NCBI RefSeq assembly: GCF_011065895.1
Contig: NZ_JAALCR010000015.1
Span: 148,100 to 212,099 of the forward strand
DNA: 64,000 nt
Source of the DNA: Paludisphaera rhizosphaerae
GTDB taxonomy: Bacteria > Planctomycetota > Planctomycetia > Isosphaerales > Isosphaeraceae
Direction: 5' to 3'
Numbering within the stretch: position 1 is the first letter of the stretch; each line of letters starts with the position of its first letter. Shown here piece after piece: positions 1-9,084 of the stretch. The notes beneath the pieces were generated by a model. That model did no database searches. It was not told where the DNA came from and saw only the letters and a list, made by a program, of their open reading frames with translations. Position numbers and translations under genes: made by a program.

Positions 1-100
1 CCTGTCCCCTTTCTCCGGGCATCCCCGAGGCCGCTTCGGAGCCAAGGGGGACAGGCACCTCCGCTGCGCTGCGGAGCCAGTCCCCGTTGACTCCTCCGCT
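1..100. repeat. Structured intergenic repeat at the left edge
   Basis: CCTGTCCCC at 1-9 is mirrored by GGGGACAGG near 47-55, and a small hairpin (CTCCGC / GCGGAG) follows around 60-77. No open frame here looks coding. The nested inverted repeats suggest a short dispersed non-coding element whose left part is cut off by the window. No second copy was seen in the window, so calling it dispersed is inference. Confidence 0.4.
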
Positions 101-152
101 CTGTGTGCAACCCGAGCGGTCAGCGCTCTAATGACTGAGAACTAAGAACCAT

Positions 153-195
153 TCGTCCCCTTCGGGCCACCTTCCCCCGCCAGGGGGGAAGGCCG
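153..195 (-). repeat. REP-like repeat, divergent copy
   Basis: Read on the minus strand it has a palindrome with arms CCTTCCCCC and GGGGGAAGG followed by TGGCCCGAAGGGGACGA. This is the same layout as the two copies at 63763-63930 (G/C-rich palindrome, then TGGCCCGAAGGG and the end GGACGA). The palindrome sequence differs but stays self-complementary. It lies between the left edge and the end of the small phosphodiesterase-like gene. Confidence 0.5.
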
Positions 196-253
196 TTATG
201 GTTGCGACTTCTGAAAATGTGTTGGGGTGTCAATCGCGCCTTGGCTGCCGCGT

Positions 254-781
254 TCAGCCGATGTACCCCAATCCCCGAAGACGCTCGCGGACCAATTCGT
301 CGTCCTCGTCCGACTCGGCCGAAAGCCGATCCACCAGGATGTTTCGACCCTCCGAGCCGGGCAGGGGGGGAAGGCCGGCGAGTTCCAGCAGCGTCGCGGT
401 CAGATCGGCGGGCTTGACTCCCTCGATCGCGCCGAAAGGCGGCAGGTGGGGCGCGGCGAGGATGAACGCCTCGGGCTGATCGCCGGGCGCAGCGACGATC
501 GCCACGAGAGCGTCTTCGCTGAGGTTTTCGAGGTGCTTCCCGACCTCCTCATCGAGGCGCTGCGGATCTTCGACGCCGCTCAGCTCCGGATCGGTTTCGA
601 TGAGGATCGGATCCCCGCCGACCTGATTCCGAATCGCCGTGGACGGTTTGATGGACGATCCCTCGACCGCGAGGCGGCCGAAGCAACCGACTTCCATCAG
701 GCTGCGGATGGTCGTGAGGCTCTCGTCTTCCAGCAGGACGTCGGGAGCGATGCGGTTGAGTTCGATCAAGAGGATCTTCAT
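254..781 (-). CDS. Small alkaline-phosphatase-superfamily-like protein without metal ligands
   Basis: The 175-residue product looks like a cut-down type I phosphodiesterase. Its N-terminus (MKILLIELNRIAPD, then MEVGCFGRL near residue 30) matches the first strand and helix of that fold, and its C-terminus ends RERLRGLGYIG, a common ending in sulfatases and AP-superfamily proteins. The central catalytic domain is missing. The first metal-binding Asp is replaced (IELN where the neighbour has VGLDG), and the DHG motif of the neighbour corresponds to a segment without Asp or His (IVAAPGD). The start codon overlaps the stop of the upstream phosphodiesterase gene by ATGA, so translation is probably coupled. 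I infer a non-catalytic partner or regulator of that enzyme. The family assignment is by eye. Confidence 0.6.
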   Translation of the reverse strand: MKILLIELNRIAPDVLLEDESLTTIRSLMEVGCFGRLAVEGSSIKPSTAIRNQVGGDPILIETDPELSGVEDPQRLDEEVGKHLENLSEDALVAIVAAPGDQPEAFILAAPHLPPFGAIEGVKPADLTATLLELAGLPPLPGSEGRNILVDRLSAESDEDDELVRERLRGLGYIG

Positions 782-2625
782 GGGTTCAGCGGGCTCCCTT
801 TCATGTTCTTACCCTTCTCGACGCCCAGCGCGGCGAGGATCGTCGGCGCGAGGTCCTGGAGACTCGCCCCTTCGCGGCGGAACGGTCGGTTCATGAACAG
901 GACGCCGGGGACGGCGGCCGGGTCGATGCAGTGGTCGCCGGACCATTTTCGCAGGTTGTCTTCGTGCAGCGGGCCGTCGGAGACGCCCCCCATCGAGGAC
1001 GACCAGGAGATCCGATAGCCGGGCGCGTAGTCGACCACCACGTCGGGCGCCTCGTCGACGTAGGGACCGGTGTAGACGTCTTCGCGAGGGCGGGCTGAAT
1101 GGATCGAGACCTGGCCGCGTTCTTCGTCGCGAGCCCCCGACAGCTTCTCGGCGATCGAGCGTCGGAGCGATTCGGCCTCGTCAGGGCGGACGATCCCGCG
1201 CCCTTCGCGACCTTGCAGGTTGAGGAAGAGACCGCTCAGGCCCATCGCGTACGCCCGCGTTTTCTCCCAGTCGATCCCCTGGAGGAATTCGCCCGAGCCG
1301 CCGGGCGCGAGAGTGAGCAAGCCCTCGCGCTGGAGCCATGAGTTCAGGTGGAACTGACGCTGAAAGCTGCTGAAGCCGTGGTCGCTCATAACGATCAGGA
1401 GCGTGCGGTCGTCGACGTGGTCGAGCGCCTGTCCGACGACCTCGTCGCCGCGACGGTAATGATCCTCGATCGCCCCGGCCAGCGCGGGATTCGCGTCGCG
1501 TCCGCGGTTGGCCGGGTGGTCGGGCTCTCGGAAACGCCAGAGCATGTGTTGAACGCGGTCGGGCGTATCGAAGAGGCAGTAGAAGAGTCCGGAGTCGAAC
1601 CGCGACAGTTCCCGCTCCATCATCGCCCGACGCTCGCGCCAGGCGTCCTCGCACTGGGCGAGGAATTGCTCCTCCGAGATCCGCTCGTTGATGAGGCCGT
1701 TGTGGTCCTCGACGAATCCCGCCGTATGGAAACGGCCGATGTCCTCGGCCAGCGTTCGTGCGTACTCCGGCGGAGAGCTGATCGGGAACAGGGGGGCGAT
1801 GGGGTCGAAGTTGGCCGGCGAGGCGTAGAGGATGACTGTCGGGTCGCGGCGGATCAGGAGGAAGCGGACGATCCCGTGGGCCGATTGGAGCGGGCCGACC
1901 TTGAACTTGATCTTCAGCCAGCCGCTCCACTCGCCCTCTCGGATCTGCAACTCGCGCGGTTCGCCGGGCGATTGGATCGTCAGCACTCCGGGCTCGGGCG
2001 AGCGGGCGAGCTTCACGTCGGCGGTGACGTCGGCGCGGCTGCGAGGGTTCCGGGGGCCGATCAGGCGGGTCGCGATCGGCGAGCGGCCGTCGTCGACGAT
2101 CGCAACCACGTTCTCGCTCTCACCGGCCGCACCGGGCTCGACGGCATAGTACGTGGACGTGCCGAAGCCCCCGCGCAGGTCGGGCACCCCCATGCCAGCC
2201 AGCAGCGAGCCGCGGAGACGGTCGGGTGGGTAAGAGCAGGGATGGCGCAGGATCGTCGAGGAAACGCCGGCCGCGGAGAGGACGTCCCAGACCGTCTCCC
2301 CCCGGCGCTGATTGACGGCCTTTGGAGGGAGCAGGGGGGATTTCTGCTCGTAGTGGTTCAGGCCGCTGTCGATGCGGTATGTCGCGGGGTCGCGACGGAG
2401 GAAGTCGAAGACGCCGTGGCCGCCGGGGTCGACTCCGGTGGCGAACGTCGACCAGGCGACGGGCGTCTGTGCGGGGGCCGTGGTGGCGACGCGGGCGACC
2501 GGGCCGTCGCCGGACAGGCGGGCGAAGTTGGGAAGCTCGCCTCGGGCGAGCATCGCCTCGACGATCGTCGGCTCCAGGCCGTCGAGCCCGACGACCACGA
2601 CCTTGCGTAACGGTTGGCTGCTCAA
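778..2625 (-). CDS. Type I phosphodiesterase / nucleotide pyrophosphatase family protein
   Basis: A 615-residue AP-superfamily hydrolase, intact in its catalytic motifs: metal Asp in VVVGLDG (about residue 15), Thr nucleophile in AQTPVAWSTF (about T54), HGVFDF, RVQHMLWRF and the metal-binding MSDHGF. Such enzymes hydrolyse phosphodiester, phosphonate or related bonds with two metal ions. The substrate cannot be told. The open frame extends far upstream, but homology begins only at KVVVVGLDG. I chose TTG at 2625, with GGAG just in front, over the distant ATG. No signal peptide is obvious, so it may be cytoplasmic. It lies 134 bases downstream of the RND pump on the same strand and is translationally coupled to the small relative behind it. 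The start is less certain than the gene. Confidence 0.82.
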   Translation of the reverse strand: MSSQPLRKVVVVGLDGLEPTIVEAMLARGELPNFARLSGDGPVARVATTAPAQTPVAWSTFATGVDPGGHGVFDFLRRDPATYRIDSGLNHYEQKSPLLPPKAVNQRRGETVWDVLSAAGVSSTILRHPCSYPPDRLRGSLLAGMGVPDLRGGFGTSTYYAVEPGAAGESENVVAIVDDGRSPIATRLIGPRNPRSRADVTADVKLARSPEPGVLTIQSPGEPRELQIREGEWSGWLKIKFKVGPLQSAHGIVRFLLIRRDPTVILYASPANFDPIAPLFPISSPPEYARTLAEDIGRFHTAGFVEDHNGLINERISEEQFLAQCEDAWRERRAMMERELSRFDSGLFYCLFDTPDRVQHMLWRFREPDHPANRGRDANPALAGAIEDHYRRGDEVVGQALDHVDDRTLLIVMSDHGFSSFQRQFHLNSWLQREGLLTLAPGGSGEFLQGIDWEKTRAYAMGLSGLFLNLQGREGRGIVRPDEAESLRRSIAEKLSGARDEERGQVSIHSARPREDVYTGPYVDEAPDVVVDYAPGYRISWSSSMGGVSDGPLHEDNLRKWSGDHCIDPAAVPGVLFMNRPFRREGASLQDLAPTILAALGVEKGKNMKGSPLNP

Positions 2626-2759
2626 GGCTCCGTCCCGGTTCTTCCACGCGGGGATTCCCTGGGCGCGCAAAAGCCCCCCCGCGGGGCCGAGACTACCAGG
2701 GGCCGCTGCCTCTGGGCAAGCTCGGTTCCACGGGGGGGCGTGGAGGGGGGATTTCTCGG

Positions 2760-5700
2760 TCAGTCCTGGGGACCGTGGACGGCCGCCTCGGTGGCTCGGT
2801 AGTGGACCAGTCCGTTGCCATCCACGCCGGCCAGGACGGGATGCTCGTCGGAGCGGTCGGCGTCGTGCTCGTGGTCGTCCTCTTCGTCCACGTTCCGGAG
2901 CCGCTTCAAGTAGTCGCTCAACCGCTCGCCGAGGACGTAGTAGATGGGGATGACGAATCGGCCGAGGATCGTGGAGATGGCGATCCCCGCCGCGATGACA
3001 ACGCCCAGCGAGTTTCGGCTGGCGGCGCCGGCGCCGGTGGCCCTGGCCATCGGCAATACGCCCATGACGAAGGCGAACGACGTCATGAGGATCGGCCGGA
3101 GTCGCTCGCGAGAGGCGATCATGGCCGATTCGATGATGCTCTTGCCGTGCTTCTCGCGCTGTTCGACGGCGAACTCGACCAGCAGAATCGCGTTCTTGGT
3201 CTCCAGGCCGATCAGCATGACCAGGCCGATCTGACCGAAGACGTCCAGCGGCATGTCGTACCACCAGAGGCCCACGACCGCACCGAACATGGCCAGGGGG
3301 ACCGTCAGGATAATGACCGCCGGCCGGATCCAGCTTTCATACAGGGCCGCCATGAACAGGAAGACGCAGATGACCGACAGGCTGAAGATGTAGATCGCCT
3401 GATTGCCCGTCTTGACTTCCTGAAGCGTCGTCCCGGTGAACTCGTAGCCGAAGCCTTCGGGGAGCACCTGGTCGGCGATCTCGCGGAGGGCGTCGAGCGC
3501 CTGGCCGGAGCTGAACCCAGGGGCCGGGTTTCCGGTCATCTTGGCCGATGTGTACAAGTTGTAGTGGGGGACGTCGATCGGGCCGAGGGTGTAGTGGACC
3601 TCGCCCAGGCTGGACAGCGGCACGCGCTCGCCCTTGCGATTGAGCACATACAGGTTGGCGATGTCGTCCGGCTTGGTGCGGACGCCACCTTCAGCCTGCA
3701 TCAGCACGCGCCAGACCTTGCCCTGAAGGTCGAAGTCATTGATGTAGTAGGCGCCCAGGTTCACCTGAAGCGTGGCGAAGACGTCGGAGATCGGCACGTC
3801 CAGGCGGCGGGCCTTGATGCGATCCAGCTCGAAGCGGAGTTGCGGCACGCGGGTCGTGTAGGTCGTGAAGACGCTCGCCAGCTCAGGACGCTTTCTGGCG
3901 GCGTCCTGGAACTGGTCGACGACTCGCTGCAAGGCGTCAACGCCCTTGGCCGCGCGGTCCTCGATCATGATTTCGTGACCGCCGGTCTGACTCAGACCGC
4001 GGATCGGCGGGGGCTGGAGGACCAGCGGGAGAGCGTTGTGAATTTCCTTGAAGAGCATCCCCTGGAACTTCTGCGAGAGCGCTGCGGCCCGCAACTCGGG
4101 AGACCTTCGCTCCGACCAGGGTTTCAACGGCGTGAAGACGACACCCGCGTTGCTCTGGGTCGTGGAGTTCATGATGTTCATGCCGTCCAGAGCCACAACG
4201 TGCTGAATGCCGTCAAGCTCCTGAGCGATCGACATCACCTTCTTGATGACGGCCGAGGTGGCCTCGCGGCTGGTGCCGTCCGGAGTCTGGACGACGCAGA
4301 TCAGGTAGCCCAGGTCTTCGGTCGGCACGAACGCCTTGGGACGCACGGCGACCATGTAGGCCGTCAGGACAAGCAGCCCGAGCGAGGGAACGACGATCGT
4401 CCACCAGTGCTTCTCCGTGAAGAGGAGCACCGAGTCGTACGAATCCTCGATCCACTTCATGCCGCGGTTGAACCAGCGGAAGAGGAAGAACCTCGTCTCG
4501 CCGTGCTTCGCCTTGAGGAACAGCCGGGCCATGGCCGGGCTGAGCGTCAGCGAGTTGATCGCCGAGAAGACGAACGAGAAGACGATCGTCATGGCGAACT
4601 GGTTGTAGAGCTTGCCCGTCATGCCCGGCATGAAGGCGACCGGGACGAACACCGCCGCGAGCACCAGGGTGATCGTGATGATCGGCGTGGTGATCTCGGC
4701 CATCGCGGCGCGAGTGGCTTCCAGCGGCCGATAGCCGCGGTGGAGGAACTTCTCGACGTTCTCGACGACGATGATGGCGTCGTCGACCACAAGGCCGATC
4801 GCCAGCACCAGGCCGCAGAGCGTCAGCGAGTTGATTGAGAAGCCGAACAGGGCCATCGCCGCGAACGTCGCGATCAGCGAGACGGGAATCGCGATCATCG
4901 GAATGATCGTCGCCCGCACTCCCTGAAGGAAGACGAAGACCACGAGCATGACCAGGCCGAAGGCCTCTAGCAGAGTGTGCTCGACCTCGTCAATGTTCTC
5001 TTCGACATATTTCGTCGTGTCGTAGGCCATCGCGTAGTCGAGGCCTTCGGGGAAGTCCTTCTTCAGCCGTTCCATCTCGTGACGGACGGCCTCGACGATG
5101 TTCAGAGCGTTGGCGTCCGAGTACTGGAAGATCGGCATGGCGCCGGCGGGCTTGCCGTCGAGAAAGCCGGCCGTCTCGTAGTTCTCGGAGGCGAGTTCGA
5201 CGCGGGCCACGTCCCTGAGCCGGACGATCGAGCCGTCGTCGTTGCGGCGGACGACGATCTCCTCGAACTCCGCCGCCTTGGAGAGCCGGCCCTTAACGGT
5301 GATCGGGAACTCGCGAAGCTGGCCCTCGGGAACCGGCGAGCCGCCGATCTTGCCGGCCGCCGCCTGGAGATTCTCCTGGCGGACGGCGGCGAGAATCTCG
5401 TCGGTGCCGATCTTCATGTTGGCCAGGCGGTCTGGATCGATCCAGATCCGCATGGCGTACTTGCGGCCGAACGACATGACGTCGGAGACGCCCGGGATGC
5501 GCTTGAGGACGTCCGTGACGTAGATCTGGCCGTAGTTGTCCAGGAAGTTCGCGTCATGGCGGCCGTCGGGCGAGGTCAGGTTGACGACGCAGACCATGTC
5601 AGTCGACGTCTTCTTGATGGTGACGCCGTACTGCTTGACTTCGGGAGGAAGCTGGGCGTTGGCCGTCTGCACCTTGTTCTGAATGTCGACGGCCGCGATG

Positions 5701-6002
5701 TCCTGGCTGTAGCCGACGTCGAACGTGGCCACGATGTTCGAGACGCCGTTGCTGGTGCTGTCCGAGCTGAAGTAAAGCAGGCCCTTGGTGCCGTTGACCT
5801 GCTGCTCGATGGGCGTCGTGACCGTCCGGGCGACGCTCAATGCGTCGGCGCCGGTGTAGGTCGTCGTGATCTGGACCTGCGGCGGCGCGATCGGCGGATA
5901 CTGAGCGATCGGCAGCAGGAAGGCGCAGATGCCGCCGATCAGCACCATCAGGATCGCCAGGACGGTGGCGAAGATCGGCCGTCCGATGAAGAAGTTCACC
6001 AT
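2760..6002 (-). CDS. RND efflux pump permease, HAE1/AcrB type
   Basis: The 1080-residue protein has the AcrB layout: it begins MVNFFIGRPIFATVLAI, followed by a membrane helix, a large periplasmic loop, a membrane bundle, a second periplasmic loop and a second bundle. The proton-relay Asp pair is present in LAIGLVVDDAII at about residues 405-406, as expected for a proton-driven drug exporter of the inner membrane. Length fits the family (about 1030-1070) with a short acidic and His-rich tail (DEEDDHEHDADRSDEH). It lies 48 bases behind the periplasmic adaptor gene on the same strand. No outer-membrane TolC-type factor is nearby, so the tripartite pump must borrow one. Long open frames on the opposite strand are shadows. 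Confidence 0.95.
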   Translation of the reverse strand: MVNFFIGRPIFATVLAILMVLIGGICAFLLPIAQYPPIAPPQVQITTTYTGADALSVARTVTTPIEQQVNGTKGLLYFSSDSTSNGVSNIVATFDVGYSQDIAAVDIQNKVQTANAQLPPEVKQYGVTIKKTSTDMVCVVNLTSPDGRHDANFLDNYGQIYVTDVLKRIPGVSDVMSFGRKYAMRIWIDPDRLANMKIGTDEILAAVRQENLQAAAGKIGGSPVPEGQLREFPITVKGRLSKAAEFEEIVVRRNDDGSIVRLRDVARVELASENYETAGFLDGKPAGAMPIFQYSDANALNIVEAVRHEMERLKKDFPEGLDYAMAYDTTKYVEENIDEVEHTLLEAFGLVMLVVFVFLQGVRATIIPMIAIPVSLIATFAAMALFGFSINSLTLCGLVLAIGLVVDDAIIVVENVEKFLHRGYRPLEATRAAMAEITTPIITITLVLAAVFVPVAFMPGMTGKLYNQFAMTIVFSFVFSAINSLTLSPAMARLFLKAKHGETRFFLFRWFNRGMKWIEDSYDSVLLFTEKHWWTIVVPSLGLLVLTAYMVAVRPKAFVPTEDLGYLICVVQTPDGTSREATSAVIKKVMSIAQELDGIQHVVALDGMNIMNSTTQSNAGVVFTPLKPWSERRSPELRAAALSQKFQGMLFKEIHNALPLVLQPPPIRGLSQTGGHEIMIEDRAAKGVDALQRVVDQFQDAARKRPELASVFTTYTTRVPQLRFELDRIKARRLDVPISDVFATLQVNLGAYYINDFDLQGKVWRVLMQAEGGVRTKPDDIANLYVLNRKGERVPLSSLGEVHYTLGPIDVPHYNLYTSAKMTGNPAPGFSSGQALDALREIADQVLPEGFGYEFTGTTLQEVKTGNQAIYIFSLSVICVFLFMAALYESWIRPAVIILTVPLAMFGAVVGLWWYDMPLDVFGQIGLVMLIGLETKNAILLVEFAVEQREKHGKSIIESAMIASRERLRPILMTSFAFVMGVLPMARATGAGAASRNSLGVVIAAGIAISTILGRFVIPIYYVLGERLSDYLKRLRNVDEEDDHEHDADRSDEHPVLAGVDGNGLVHYRATEAAVHGPQD

Positions 6003-6050
6003 GATGGGGATGTGCTCGCTGGGTTGAGTTGGCGTCGCCTGTTCGACGGC

Positions 6051-7472
6051 TCAGTGGGAGCCGGAGGCCGGAGCGGCCTTGGACTTCTCGCGTGCGGCGG
6101 CCGGCGCCGACGCGGAGGCTTTCTTCTCGGACTCCTTCGCGGCCGGATCCGCCTTGGTCGGGGTCTCGACCGGCCGGGCGAGGGTCGCCGGAGCGACGGT
6201 GACGGGCATTCCGGGACGAACCATCTGAAGGCCCTCGACGATCACGGGCACGCCCGCGTCAAGGCCCTCGAAGATCACCCGCACCCCCTGGTAGTTCGAC
6301 ATCCCCGCCCGCACGCTCTGGATGGCGACCTTGTTTTCCTTGTCGGCGATGTAGACGACCGGGCCAGACTCGGTCTCCATCACCGCCTGGGCGGGGACGA
6401 CCACCACGTCCTTGAGCTGTTCGATCTCGATCCGGAGCTTCACGTATTCGCCCGGCAACAGGCTGTTGTTGGGGTTGGGAATCCGGGCCCGCGAGAGGAA
6501 CGTCGAGGTGGTCTCCTCGATGAAGTTGTCGATGAAGTAAAGCTGCCCGTTGTAGGGGTGCTGCTCCTCGCCCTCGACGCCCGGGCGGTTCAGGATCACG
6601 GGCGTTTGCTTCTGGACCAACTGGGTCACTCGGTCCAGGTATCGCGAACTGATCGGGATGTCGACGCCCATCGGGTCGAGCTGCTGGATCGTGGCCAGTT
6701 CGGTATACGAGCCCCCCTCCTGGCCGGGGCCGACGAGATTCCCCACCTTGACCCTCGCGACGCCGATGCGGCCGTCGATCGGAGCCGTCATCCGGCAGTA
6801 TCCCAGGTTGAGCTGGGCGTCCCGAACGCCCGCCTTGGCGTCCTCGAGCTGGGCGTTGGCCGCCAGGACGCCGATCTCATAGTCGGCCTGAGCCTGCTCG
6901 TAGCTGGCCTGGTCGGCCTCCACCTGGGCCTCGTACTGCTTGCGGTCGGCCTCGGCCCGGTCCAGGTCTTCCTGCGACCCGGCGTTCCTCGTCAGCAGGA
7001 TTCGAGCCCGCTTCTCCTCGATCCGCTTCAGATTGAGCTGGGCCTGGTCGAGGAGCACCTTGGCGGACGCGGTCTCGCGGACCTTGGAGCGCTCGGCCTT
7101 GCTCACGGCCGCCTCGGCTTCGGCCTGCTTGGCCTGGGCTGAAGCCAGGGCCACCTTGTAGGGCTCTTCATCGATGATGAAGAGGAGATCCCCCTTCTTG
7201 ACGAACGAACCTTCGTCGAAGCGTCGCTCCGTGATGAAGCCCCGAACTCGAGCCCGAAGCGTGACCATTTCCAGGGCCGTCGTCGTGCCGTTGGGCGTGT
7301 CGATGACGGGGATGTCCATCCGCTTCGACTCGACCACGCCCACCAGGGGCGGCGGCGGGACCTTGGGGGCCGCCGGTTTGGAGCAGCCTGCGAGACTCGC
7401 TCCGATCAGCGCGAGGGCCGTCGGGGCGATCGATCGCAGGGCCCTCATCGGCAACGCTCTTCGTGTGCGCAT
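6051..7472 (-). CDS. RND pump periplasmic adaptor (membrane fusion protein), lipoprotein
   Basis: AcrA/MexA-type adaptor of about 473 residues. It has a lipoprotein signal with lipobox LAGC (Cys30), a split lipoyl/barrel-sandwich domain (VVESKRMDIPV... then TAPIDGRIG), a long charged coiled-coil hairpin rich in Ala, Glu, Lys and Gln (about residues 105-230), and a beta-barrel plus membrane-proximal domain ending near VTVAP. The tail is Ala/Lys-rich and low complexity. It bridges the RND permease and an outer-membrane channel. ATG 7472 was chosen over the longer frame because it starts directly at a signal peptide. ATG 7448 is an equally reasonable start. It sits between tetR and the pump gene, forming a classical regulated efflux operon. 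Confidence 0.92.
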   Translation of the reverse strand: MRTRRALPMRALRSIAPTALALIGASLAGCSKPAAPKVPPPPLVGVVESKRMDIPVIDTPNGTTTALEMVTLRARVRGFITERRFDEGSFVKKGDLLFIIDEEPYKVALASAQAKQAEAEAAVSKAERSKVRETASAKVLLDQAQLNLKRIEEKRARILLTRNAGSQEDLDRAEADRKQYEAQVEADQASYEQAQADYEIGVLAANAQLEDAKAGVRDAQLNLGYCRMTAPIDGRIGVARVKVGNLVGPGQEGGSYTELATIQQLDPMGVDIPISSRYLDRVTQLVQKQTPVILNRPGVEGEEQHPYNGQLYFIDNFIEETTSTFLSRARIPNPNNSLLPGEYVKLRIEIEQLKDVVVVPAQAVMETESGPVVYIADKENKVAIQSVRAGMSNYQGVRVIFEGLDAGVPVIVEGLQMVRPGMPVTVAPATLARPVETPTKADPAAKESEKKASASAPAAAREKSKAAPASGSH

Positions 7473-7611
7473 AGATGTCCCGTCCCCTCGCGGGGAGTCC
7501 TCAAAAACGATAGTGATGCCGGACGACGAACACGTTCCGCGCTCGTCGCGAAATTCATGGAGTGAATCAAGGATCAATGTCGCGAGCCGCTCCGCCGGAG
7601 AAAGCGGGACG

Positions 7612-8349
7612 TCAGGGTTGCTCGCCGATGGCCCGCCATTCTTCCGGAAAGATGCTTTCCATCACTCGGACGCGGGTGGCGGCGTACTCCCATTCCGAAT
7701 AAAGGGGCCGCCAACCGAAGCCGTCGAGCAACACGTTGATGCTCTCCCGCTTCAGCCAGCAGGTCTTTTCCATGGGGCACTCGCCGAACAGCGGTTCACC
7801 GTGAGCCAACCCGATGTGCGTTCCGACGGCGATCGCGAAAATCGCCGAGGCCAGGCTTTCGGCCGTCCACGGTTCACGCAACTCCAGGTCGCCCGCGGCG
7901 ACGGCCGCCTCCACGATCTCCCGAACCCATTCGGCGCACTCGGTGTCGCGCTCCCGCAGAAGCTTCCGCCTCTGGACGTCGGCGCGGTCCTGAAGGTTCG
8001 CCAGGCGGATGACCATCTCCGCTTTATAATACTGAGGATGCAGCCGGCCGAAGATCTCGTCGGCCACCCCGATCGCGAACATCCGCTCTCGGGGACGACC
8101 CTCGAACTTCATCGCCCGCTCGAACAGCTCTCGGCGATTCTCAATGCTCTGAACCGCAAGGGCCGCGACGAGGTCTTCCTTCGTCGAGAAATGCTGGTAG
8201 ATCGTCCCCTTGGAATACTCCGTCGCCTCGGCCAGGCGGTCCATGCTGAGACCCGAGAAGCCCTGCTCCATGAGCATCTTACGGGCGACGTCCAGCAGGT
8301 ACGCCTCGCGTTGACGGATCTCCCTCTGCTTCCTCGTGGTCGTGCTCAT
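7612..8349 (-). CDS. TetR-family transcriptional regulator of the efflux operon
   Basis: The 245-residue protein has a TetR N-terminal DNA-binding domain (residues about 12-60) with the typical helix-turn-helix: GLSMDRLAEATEYSKGTIYQ followed by HFSTKEDL. The C-terminal part is the variable ligand-binding domain, which likely senses a pump substrate. It is the first gene of the tetR - adaptor - RND run. Two copies of a palindrome lie 11-60 bases in front of its start, fitting autorepression and control of the genes behind it. The start ATG has no recognisable Shine-Dalgarno sequence, because the operator region almost touches it. It may be leaderless or weakly translated. Confidence 0.93.
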   Translation of the reverse strand: MSTTTRKQREIRQREAYLLDVARKMLMEQGFSGLSMDRLAEATEYSKGTIYQHFSTKEDLVAALAVQSIENRRELFERAMKFEGRPRERMFAIGVADEIFGRLHPQYYKAEMVIRLANLQDRADVQRRKLLRERDTECAEWVREIVEAAVAAGDLELREPWTAESLASAIFAIAVGTHIGLAHGEPLFGECPMEKTCWLKRESINVLLDGFGWRPLYSEWEYAATRVRVMESIFPEEWRAIGEQP

Positions 8350-8359
8350 GCGGGGATTA

Positions 8360-8408
8360 TTGACGGATCGTCGAAAATCGTCAAGGAGTCGTTTGACGAT
8401 TCGTCAAA
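8360..8408. promoter_or_regulatory. Tandem TetR operator palindromes
   Basis: TTTGACGATTCGTCAAA at 8392-8408 is a perfect palindrome with 8-base arms and one central base. A second, imperfect copy, TTGACGGATCGTCGAA, lies at 8360-8375, matching the first at most positions, and an extra half-site TCGTCAA sits at 8378-8384. They lie immediately upstream of tetR, where an autorepressor would bind. A TetR dimer on each palindrome is inference. Confidence 0.7.
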
Positions 8409-8512
8409 AAGCGCCGAAGCGTCGATCAGCCGTCGACGGAGTCAAAGGCCGTCGCGGTCGACGTTTATGCGTCCTGGTTGGAGGTTCGCCAGCGACGCGC
8501 AAAAGTCATCGA

Positions 8513-9043
8513 TCAGGGCGATACTGGCTTGCCGCTGGGCGATCTGGATTCGATGTATCGAATCATCGCGTCCTGACCCTGTTCGCGGGCGTAGCCCAAG
8601 GCGCTGGTGCTCTGACCGTCGGTGTGGAGTGGGTCGGCCCCCTGATCGATGAGGAGTCGCACGATCTCCCAGTGGCCTTCGCCGGCGGCGAGGGTGACCG
8701 CCGTGAAGAAGTCGAGGTCTTGCCGGTTAGGGTCGGCTCCTCGCTCAAGGAGGACTTTCACGCATTCGGTTCGGCCGGCAAAGGATGCGTGCATCAACGG
8801 CGTCCAGGGGAAACGTCCATCGACGACCCGATTCACGTTGGCGCCCTCGTCCAGCAGCTCGCGGACGCGAACAGCGTCGCCGTCCTCTGCAGCGTGAATG
8901 AGGTCATAGGGGAGCCGTTCCAGCCGTTCCAGCCGGCGGACGTGGCTGATCCAGGCTCCCAGCGCGACCGCGATCAGCGCGATCCATGCGAGGAGGCTGC
9001 GGAGCCGCGGGCGACTTCGCTCTGCGAGGCGGAGAATTTTCAT
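8513..9043 (-). CDS. Membrane-anchored ankyrin-repeat protein
   Basis: A 176-residue protein with a short basic N-terminus, one transmembrane helix (LLAWIALIAVALGAWI, about residues 17-33) and then ankyrin repeats: DLIHAAEDGDAVRVRELLDE, TPLMHASFAGRTECVKVLLE, VTLAAGEGHWEIVRLLID and a final partial repeat. Ankyrin repeats bind partner proteins, and the helix places them at a membrane face. ATG 9043 was chosen because it is preceded by GGAG at good spacing and starts just ahead of the membrane helix. The upstream extension of the frame is not protein-like. The same-strand neighbour upstream is a sulfatase, 41 bases away, so the two may be cotranscribed. The partner is unknown. Confidence 0.85.
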   Translation of the reverse strand: MKILRLAERSRPRLRSLLAWIALIAVALGAWISHVRRLERLERLPYDLIHAAEDGDAVRVRELLDEGANVNRVVDGRFPWTPLMHASFAGRTECVKVLLERGADPNRQDLDFFTAVTLAAGEGHWEIVRLLIDQGADPLHTDGQSTSALGYAREQGQDAMIRYIESRSPSGKPVSP

Positions 9044-9084
9044 GACGAGGCTCCGCTCCAGCAGTGACGCCTTCGATTGAACTC

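Noticed and set aside
2322..4838. 838-codon plus-strand open frame opposite the RND pump and phosphodiesterase genes
   Set aside because: It spans parts of two real minus-strand genes and is Arg/Asp/His-rich shadow sequence.
4977..7142. 721-codon plus-strand open frame opposite the pump and adaptor genes
   Set aside because: It covers the antisense of two well-supported genes, has biased composition and no recognisable domain.
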